A stretch of DNA of 44,868 nucleotides from Mycolicibacterium palauense (lineage in GTDB: Bacteria; Actinomycetota; Actinomycetes; Mycobacteriales; Mycobacteriaceae). The notes under the pieces are model-generated. The model had not been told where the DNA came from, did not search any database, and saw only the letters and a list, made by a program, of their open reading frames with translations. Below are positions 40,824-44,868 of this stretch, piece after piece; position 1 is the stretch's first letter, and every line of letters begins with the position of its first letter. The translations under genes were made by a program, and so were the position numbers. Location of the stretch: the NCBI RefSeq assembly GCF_002592005.1, contig NZ_NVQF01000046.1, forward strand, positions 1-44,868, given 5' to 3'.

Positions 40824-42524
40824 GTGAGCAATATGGGGAGCACTACGTTGGGCGACACCGCCACCGACTGGGACCGCGAGGTCGACGTCATCGTCCTGGG
40901 CACCGGCGGCGCCGGGCTGACCGCCGCGCTGGCCGCCGCCGTCGACGGCGCCGAGGTGGCACTGTTCGAGAAGGCCCCCACCGTCGGCGGAACCACGGCG
41001 GTCTCCGGCGGGATCGCCTGGATTCCCGCCCACCACCGCTCGCCCGACGCACCGCTCACCGTCGAGGACGCGCTGGCCTACCTGCGCGCCCAGTCGTTCG
41101 GCGCCATGGACGACGAGCTGGTCGAGACGTTCGTGCGCAGCGGACCGGCGATGATCGACTTCGTCGAGGCGCACAGCGACATGCGCTTCGAGATCGCCAC
41201 CGGCTTTCCCGACTACAAGCCCGAGCTTCCCGGCGGTCGGCCCGGCGGCGGACGCTCACTGGGCCCCGCGCCCTACGACGTCAGCCGCGTCCCGGAGTGG
41301 CGGGACCGCATCACCTCGTTTCCCCCGGACTTCAGCAATGTCGGCATCGACGCCGAGACCCGCGCGCGCCTGCACGGCGACATCGTCAACGCCCAGGCCA
41401 ACTCCGAGGACAGCAGTTCGGCGGACATCGTCATCGCCGGCACCGCGATGATCGCCGGCCTGCTCAGGGGCGTGCTCGACGCCGGTGTCGTGCCCGTCAC
41501 CGAGGCCCGCGCCGTGCAGCTGCTGGGCTCCGACGGCGCCATCACCGGAGCGCGGATCGCGCTCGGGGACACCATGATCGACGTGCGGGCCCGGCGCGGC
41601 GTGATCCTGGCCAACGGCGGATTCGAATGGGACACCGACATGGTGGAGGCGTTCCTGCGGGGGCCCATGCACGGGCCGGTGTCGCCGCCCTACAACACCG
41701 GCGACGCGCTGCGGATGGCGATGGCCCACGGCGCCGACCTGGCCAACATGGGTGAGGCCTGGTGGGTGCCGGTGATCCAGATCCCCGGAGACACCATCGA
41801 GGGCCACCAGCGCAGCCGCAGCGTCCGGCTGGAGCGGACCCGCCCCCGCAGCATCATCGTCAACCGGTCGGGCCGCCGCTTCATCAACGAGGCCTGCGAC
41901 TACAACTCGATGGCCGGGGCCTTCCAGTACCTGCACCCCCGCGACGGCTACGTCAACGACCCGGCCTGGATCGTGTTCGACGACCAGCACCTCAAGCGGT
42001 ACGGATTCCTCGGTGTCGAACCCGACCAGGAGGCCCCGGACTGGTTCTGCAAGTCACGCGATCTCGCCGATCTGTCCGAGAAGACCGGGATCGACGCCGA
42101 CGGGCTGGCGGCCACGCTGGCCGAGTGGAACCGGCACGTCGCCGGCGACGACTGCGAGGGCAGCGGCGGCCAGCCGCACGACCCCGAGTTCGGGCGCGGC
42201 GCCAGCGCCTACGACGGCTACTGGGGCGACCCCGCTGCCTCGACGCCGGCCGGGCGCACCCTGGGCCCGCTGGACACCCCGCCCTACTACGCCGTGCCCG
42301 TGGCGCTCGGCGCGATGGGCACCAAGGGCGGTCCCCGCACCGATCGCGACGGCCGGGTCATCCACGTCTCGGGCGAGGTGATCAAGGGCCTGTACGCGGC
42401 CGGCAACGCCATGGCCGGTGCGACCGGCCGCGCCTACGGTGGCGCCGGCGGAACGCTGGGCCCGGCGATGGTCTTCGGCTTCCGGGCCGGACACCACGCC
42501 GCCACCGGCGAATCGGTGAGCTAG
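40824..42524 (+). CDS. KstD-like FAD-dependent dehydrogenase, second copy
   Basis: A 566-residue flavoprotein paralogous to 34679-36439. The FAD motif VIVLGTGGAGLTAALAAA (about 22-39), VGGTTAVSGGIAWIP, FPDYKPELPGG and the C-terminal AYGGAGGTLGPAMVFGF are visible. The Tyr and Gly of the last motif match KstD active-site positions. The GTG at 40824 lies 28 bases after the iclR stop, behind AAAGGA. Two KstD-like enzymes flanking the mhp genes suggest successive ring desaturations, or related rings as in steroid delta1 and delta4 dehydrogenases. Confidence 0.87.
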   Translation: MSNMGSTTLGDTATDWDREVDVIVLGTGGAGLTAALAAAVDGAEVALFEKAPTVGGTTAVSGGIAWIPAHHRSPDAPLTVEDALAYLRAQSFGAMDDELVETFVRSGPAMIDFVEAHSDMRFEIATGFPDYKPELPGGRPGGGRSLGPAPYDVSRVPEWRDRITSFPPDFSNVGIDAETRARLHGDIVNAQANSEDSSSADIVIAGTAMIAGLLRGVLDAGVVPVTEARAVQLLGSDGAITGARIALGDTMIDVRARRGVILANGGFEWDTDMVEAFLRGPMHGPVSPPYNTGDALRMAMAHGADLANMGEAWWVPVIQIPGDTIEGHQRSRSVRLERTRPRSIIVNRSGRRFINEACDYNSMAGAFQYLHPRDGYVNDPAWIVFDDQHLKRYGFLGVEPDQEAPDWFCKSRDLADLSEKTGIDADGLAATLAEWNRHVAGDDCEGSGGQPHDPEFGRGASAYDGYWGDPAASTPAGRTLGPLDTPPYYAVPVALGAMGTKGGPRTDRDGRVIHVSGEVIKGLYAAGNAMAGATGRAYGGAGGTLGPAMVFGFRAGHHAATGESVS

Positions 42525-42533
42525 TACCGGCCA

Positions 42534-42569
42534 CCGGGGCTGTCGACAATCCCTGAATCACAGCCCCGG
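42534..42569. terminator. Bidirectional hairpin terminator
   Basis: A perfect 10-bp inverted repeat, CCGGGGCTGT (42534-42543) and ACAGCCCCGG (42560-42569), has a 16-base loop. It lies between the convergent flavoprotein and epimerase genes and could end both transcripts. No T-tract is present. Confidence 0.65.
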
Positions 42570-42618
42570 AGGGCGGTCTCGGCGGGGAGGGGCGGGCGCG
42601 CCCCCTACCGTGCGCCCT

Positions 42619-42642
42619 ACCCGTGAGTCCCACCGTGAGTCC
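42619..42642. repeat. 12-bp tandem repeat in intergenic region
   Basis: ACCCGTGAGTCC and CACCGTGAGTCC follow each other directly, eight bases past the 3' end of the epimerase gene. The period equals that of the coding repeats elsewhere in the window. Confidence 0.7.
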
Positions 42643-42649
42643 TAGGTCG

Positions 42650-43717
42650 TCAGGCCCGGCCGAGAAAGAAGTGCGCCGCCCGGGCCAGCGAGTCCTCGAC
42701 GGGCTCGGGTTTCCAGCCCAGCTCACGCTCGGCCTTGCTGTGATCCAGTTCCGACATCAACTCGGCCATCTTGACCCCAGGCAGGGCGATCGGCAGCAGG
42801 TCGCGGCGCAGCAGCGACACCAGCGCGTCATTGGTGCGCGCGGCCGCGTAGAACGCCCACATCGGGATCCTCACCCGCGGCCGCGCGACGCCCGCGGCGT
42901 CGGCGACCACGCTCTGGATGTCGTACATGCTCATCATCTTCTCGGAGATGATGTAGCGCTCACCGACGCGGCCGTGGTCGGCGGCCAGCAGCATCGCCCG
43001 GGCGGCGTCCTCGATTCCGACCACCTCCAGCGAGTGGTCGACGTAGGCGGGGAAACGGCCGGCGGCGACCATGGCGATCTGCGAGCCGTGCGGCGTGGGC
43101 TGAAAGTCGCCCGGGCCGTACGTCGTCGAGATACACAGCGCCACAGCGGGTAGACCCCTGTCGTTGGCGTAGGCGAACAGCAGGTCCTCGGCGGCCACCC
43201 GCGATTCGATATACGCACCGCCCTCGGTCCAGTTGTGCGGGTCCTCCTCGGTCACCGGGCGGGTGTCGCTGATCGCCAGGGTGCCGATGGTGCTGGTGAA
43301 CACGAACTTCTGCAGGCCCGCGGCGATCTCGGGCTCAGTGGCGACGTCGAGCACGCTGCGCAGACCCTCGACGTTCGTGGCGAACAGCGGGGCCGGATCG
43401 CGCAACCACATCCGCGCGTCGACCACGCAGTAGTAGATGACGTCGCAGCCGCTCATCGCCGCGCGCAGCGCCTCGCGGTCGAAGAGATCGCCGTAGCACC
43501 GCTCGACGTTGAGATCGTCGATCGCCTCGGTCGAACTGGTCCTGCGCAGCATGACGCGGACGTCGTCGCCGCGTTCCACCAGCTGGCGGGTGACGTGTGA
43601 ACCCAGGAAGCCGCTGGCGCCGATGACGAGTTTCTTGCCCGATTTGCCGGTCGAGTTCCCGGTGAATTCACCGGTCGACTCAGCGGCGGACTCAGCGTTG
43701 GACTCATCAGGAGACAC
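42650..43717 (-). CDS. NAD-dependent epimerase / 3beta-HSD-like extended SDR
   Basis: A 355-residue extended SDR. The NAD(P) loop is LVIGASGFLGSHV (about 30-42). The active-site motif is YIESR, so the usual catalytic Lys of YxxxK is Arg, with the upstream serine in FTSTIG. The first 28 residues are a Ser/Thr/Gly/Glu tail from five 12-bp repeats (43647-43706); homologues normally start at the KLVIGASG strand. The GTG at 43717 overlaps the ligase stop by 11 bases. Relatives include 3beta-hydroxysteroid dehydrogenases, dihydroflavonol reductases and sugar epimerases; the first is favoured by the surroundings. Confidence 0.83.
   Translation of the reverse strand: MSPDESNAESAAESTGEFTGNSTGKSGKKLVIGASGFLGSHVTRQLVERGDDVRVMLRRTSSTEAIDDLNVERCYGDLFDREALRAAMSGCDVIYYCVVDARMWLRDPAPLFATNVEGLRSVLDVATEPEIAAGLQKFVFTSTIGTLAISDTRPVTEEDPHNWTEGGAYIESRVAAEDLLFAYANDRGLPAVALCISTTYGPGDFQPTPHGSQIAMVAAGRFPAYVDHSLEVVGIEDAARAMLLAADHGRVGERYIISEKMMSMYDIQSVVADAAGVARPRVRIPMWAFYAAARTNDALVSLLRRDLLPIALPGVKMAELMSELDHSKAERELGWKPEPVEDSLARAAHFFLGRA
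43647..43706 (-). repeat. Five degenerate 12-bp repeats encoding the epimerase N-terminal tail
   Basis: Units of 12 bp begin at 43647, 43659, 43671, 43683 and 43695, with shared CCGGT/GCGG starts and GACTCA/TTCA ends. They code for residues 4-23 of the epimerase in steps of four residues. A sixth, weak unit may precede them at 43635. Confidence 0.88.
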
Positions 43718-44868
43718 TGGCAGCACCCTTCCGCACGGCTTCGCGCACCTTGAACTTCTGCACCTTCCCGCTGGCGGTCCGGGGCAGCTCATCGATCCGG
43801 CGCAACTCCTCGGGCCATTTCTGGCGGGCCATCCCACAGGCCAGGAAATGCGCACGCACGTCCTCCAGCCCGGGCAGTTCGTGTCCGGGCTGCATGCGCA
43901 GCACCGCAGTCGCGTGTTCGCCGTAACGCGGGTCGGGCGCGGCGACCACCACCGCCTCGGCGACACCGGGCATGCCCAGCAGGGTCTCCTCGACCTCGAC
44001 GGCACTGATGTTCTCGCCGCCGCGGATGATGATGTCGGACTTGCGGTCGGTGATCGTCAGATACCCGTCCTCGTCGAACTCCCCGATGTCGCCGGTGTGG
44101 TACCAGCCCTCGTCGTCGAATGCCCGTGCGGTCAGGGCGGGGTCGGTGTATCCCAGGCACAGGTCGGGCCCGCGGGAGAGCACCTCACCGTCGTCGGCGA
44201 GGCGAACCTCCACCCCGGACAGCGGACAGCCGTCGGTGTAGAGGCGCTTATCCTGCGGGGCGTCGTAGCGGGAGCCGGTGATCGACGGGTGCTCGGTGCT
44301 GCCGTAGGAGCGGTAGGTGTTGATTCCCTTGTCGTTCAGCCGCCGGGTCACCGCGACCGGGACCGTGGAACCGCCGAGCCCGACGGTACGTACCCCCGAC
44401 AGGTGTTCGTCGGTGAAGTCGGGGTGGTCCAGCAGGCTGGTCACGAAGTAGGGCGGCCCACCGCCGAGGGCCAGCCCGTCGCTCTTCATCAGCGCCAGCG
44501 CCGTGCCGGGGTCCCAGACGTCGGCCAGGTGGATCGGTTGGCCGCCCAGCAGTGGCATCAGCAGCCCGCCGACCATCCCGATGAAATGCCCGACCGGGGT
44601 GGCGATCAGCTGCTTTCCCATGTCCGTTCGGTTCTGCCCGACCAGTTGATGGGTCTCGTGTACGAGGCTGTGGTGGCTGTGGATCACCCCTTTCGGTGCG
44701 CTCGTCGTGCCGGAGGTGTAGGCGATCAGCACCGGCCCGGCCGGATCGGTGGCGAGCACCCCCGCCATCGGCTCGTCGGCCAGAAGTTCCTCGAAGGCAT
44801 GGATATTCGCGCTCCCACCCACCAACGCTGGGTCGCTCCCACCCACCAACGCTGGGTCGCTCCCACCC
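43707..44868 (-). CDS. Acyl-CoA synthetase (AMP-forming), 5' end missing at contig end
   Basis: The C-terminal 387 residues of an ANL-superfamily acid-CoA ligase. Motifs are the P-loop YTSGTTSAPKG, the A5 motif YRSYGSTEHP, GWYHTGDIGE with the hinge ITDRKSDII, and the acylation lysine in TASGKVQKFK. Roughly the first 150 residues lie beyond the contig. The most upstream readable residues are VGGSDPAL repeated by a 24-bp tandem duplication at the very end. The short FadD resembles cyclohexanecarboxylate- or short-chain-type ligases of actinobacteria. It is co-transcribed with the epimerase (11-base overlap). Confidence 0.87.
   Translation of the reverse strand, partial: GGSDPALVGGSDPALVGGSANIHAFEELLADEPMAGVLATDPAGPVLIAYTSGTTSAPKGVIHSHHSLVHETHQLVGQNRTDMGKQLIATPVGHFIGMVGGLLMPLLGGQPIHLADVWDPGTALALMKSDGLALGGGPPYFVTSLLDHPDFTDEHLSGVRTVGLGGSTVPVAVTRRLNDKGINTYRSYGSTEHPSITGSRYDAPQDKRLYTDGCPLSGVEVRLADDGEVLSRGPDLCLGYTDPALTARAFDDEGWYHTGDIGEFDEDGYLTITDRKSDIIIRGGENISAVEVEETLLGMPGVAEAVVVAAPDPRYGEHATAVLRMQPGHELPGLEDVRAHFLACGMARQKWPEELRRIDELPRTASGKVQKFKVREAVRKGAASVS
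44811..44868 (-). repeat. 24-bp tandem repeat at contig end
   Basis: Copies at 44811-44834 and 44835-44858 are identical and a third starts at 44859 before the sequence stops. On the minus strand they read SDPALVGG per unit, in the frame of the ligase. One copy would fit a normal ligase; the extra ones are either real expansion or an assembly loop at the contig edge. Confidence 0.93.

Overview
This is a GC-rich actinobacterial segment, most likely from a rapidly growing mycobacterium (Mycolicibacterium type) or a close relative. The grounds are a pair of Mce-associated membrane proteins, a mycofactocin-type short-chain dehydrogenase, FadD-type ligases, several cytochromes P450, many GTG starts and pervasive ATGA/GTGA stop-start overlaps. 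No rRNA, tRNA, CRISPR array or insertion sequence was seen. Both ends of the contig look technical. Bases 1-119 carry a corrupted Illumina/Nextera index adapter, and the last 58 bases are a 24-bp tandem repeat inside a truncated ligase gene.

Layout. 120-3930: a truncated Ntn-type choloylglycine hydrolase, a tiny coupled ORF and two Mce-associated proteins, an orphan Bfd ferredoxin and a duplicated-domain hypothetical. 3927-7485: a FadD3-like ligase and an ACMSD-like amidohydrolase, divergent from a crotonase. 7573-11890: a TetR regulator divergent from a P450-P450-mycofactocin SDR operon. 12003-19018 (minus): an operon of amidohydrolase, intact M24 enzyme, degenerate M24 paralogue, crotonase lacking both catalytic glutamates, and a fused double CoA-transferase. 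19513-24379 (plus): a divergent operon of APH-type kinase, SDR, ACAD10/11-like dehydrogenase, TetR and quinone oxidoreductase. 24386-39948 (minus): a long run of catabolic genes that begins with mhpC-mhpA-mhpB and a KstD-like flavoprotein. It continues through an LLM monooxygenase, SDRs, a cyclase-family protein, an FMN reductase, two alpha/beta hydrolases and a TetR, and ends with SDR, TetR, ferredoxin and P450. 40052-42524 (plus): an IclR regulator and a second KstD-like flavoprotein. 42650-44868 (minus): an epimerase/3beta-HSD-like protein and the truncated ligase.

Inferred biology. The window reads as a catabolic island for an alicyclic or polycyclic compound such as a terpenoid, steroid-like molecule or hydroaromatic acid. 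P450s and an LLM monooxygenase would oxygenate it and SDRs oxidise the alcohols. KstD-like flavoproteins would desaturate or aromatise a ring, MhpABC would hydroxylate and open the resulting aromatic ring, and ligases, CoA-transferase, crotonases and the kinase/ACAD pair would degrade side chains. The lower meta-cleavage genes (mhpD, E, F) and the mycofactocin biosynthesis genes are not in the window. The substrate cannot be read from the sequence.

The two most unusual signals are the 12019-24379 divergent locus and its regulatory DNA, and the repeats. The locus shares a GAGAAY/RTTCTC half-site operator with the 6.6-kb divergent promoter, and it pairs a metal-competent M24 protein with a ligand-stripped one. 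In-frame 12-bp (or 24-bp) tandem repeats occur at the extreme ends of at least five different genes.
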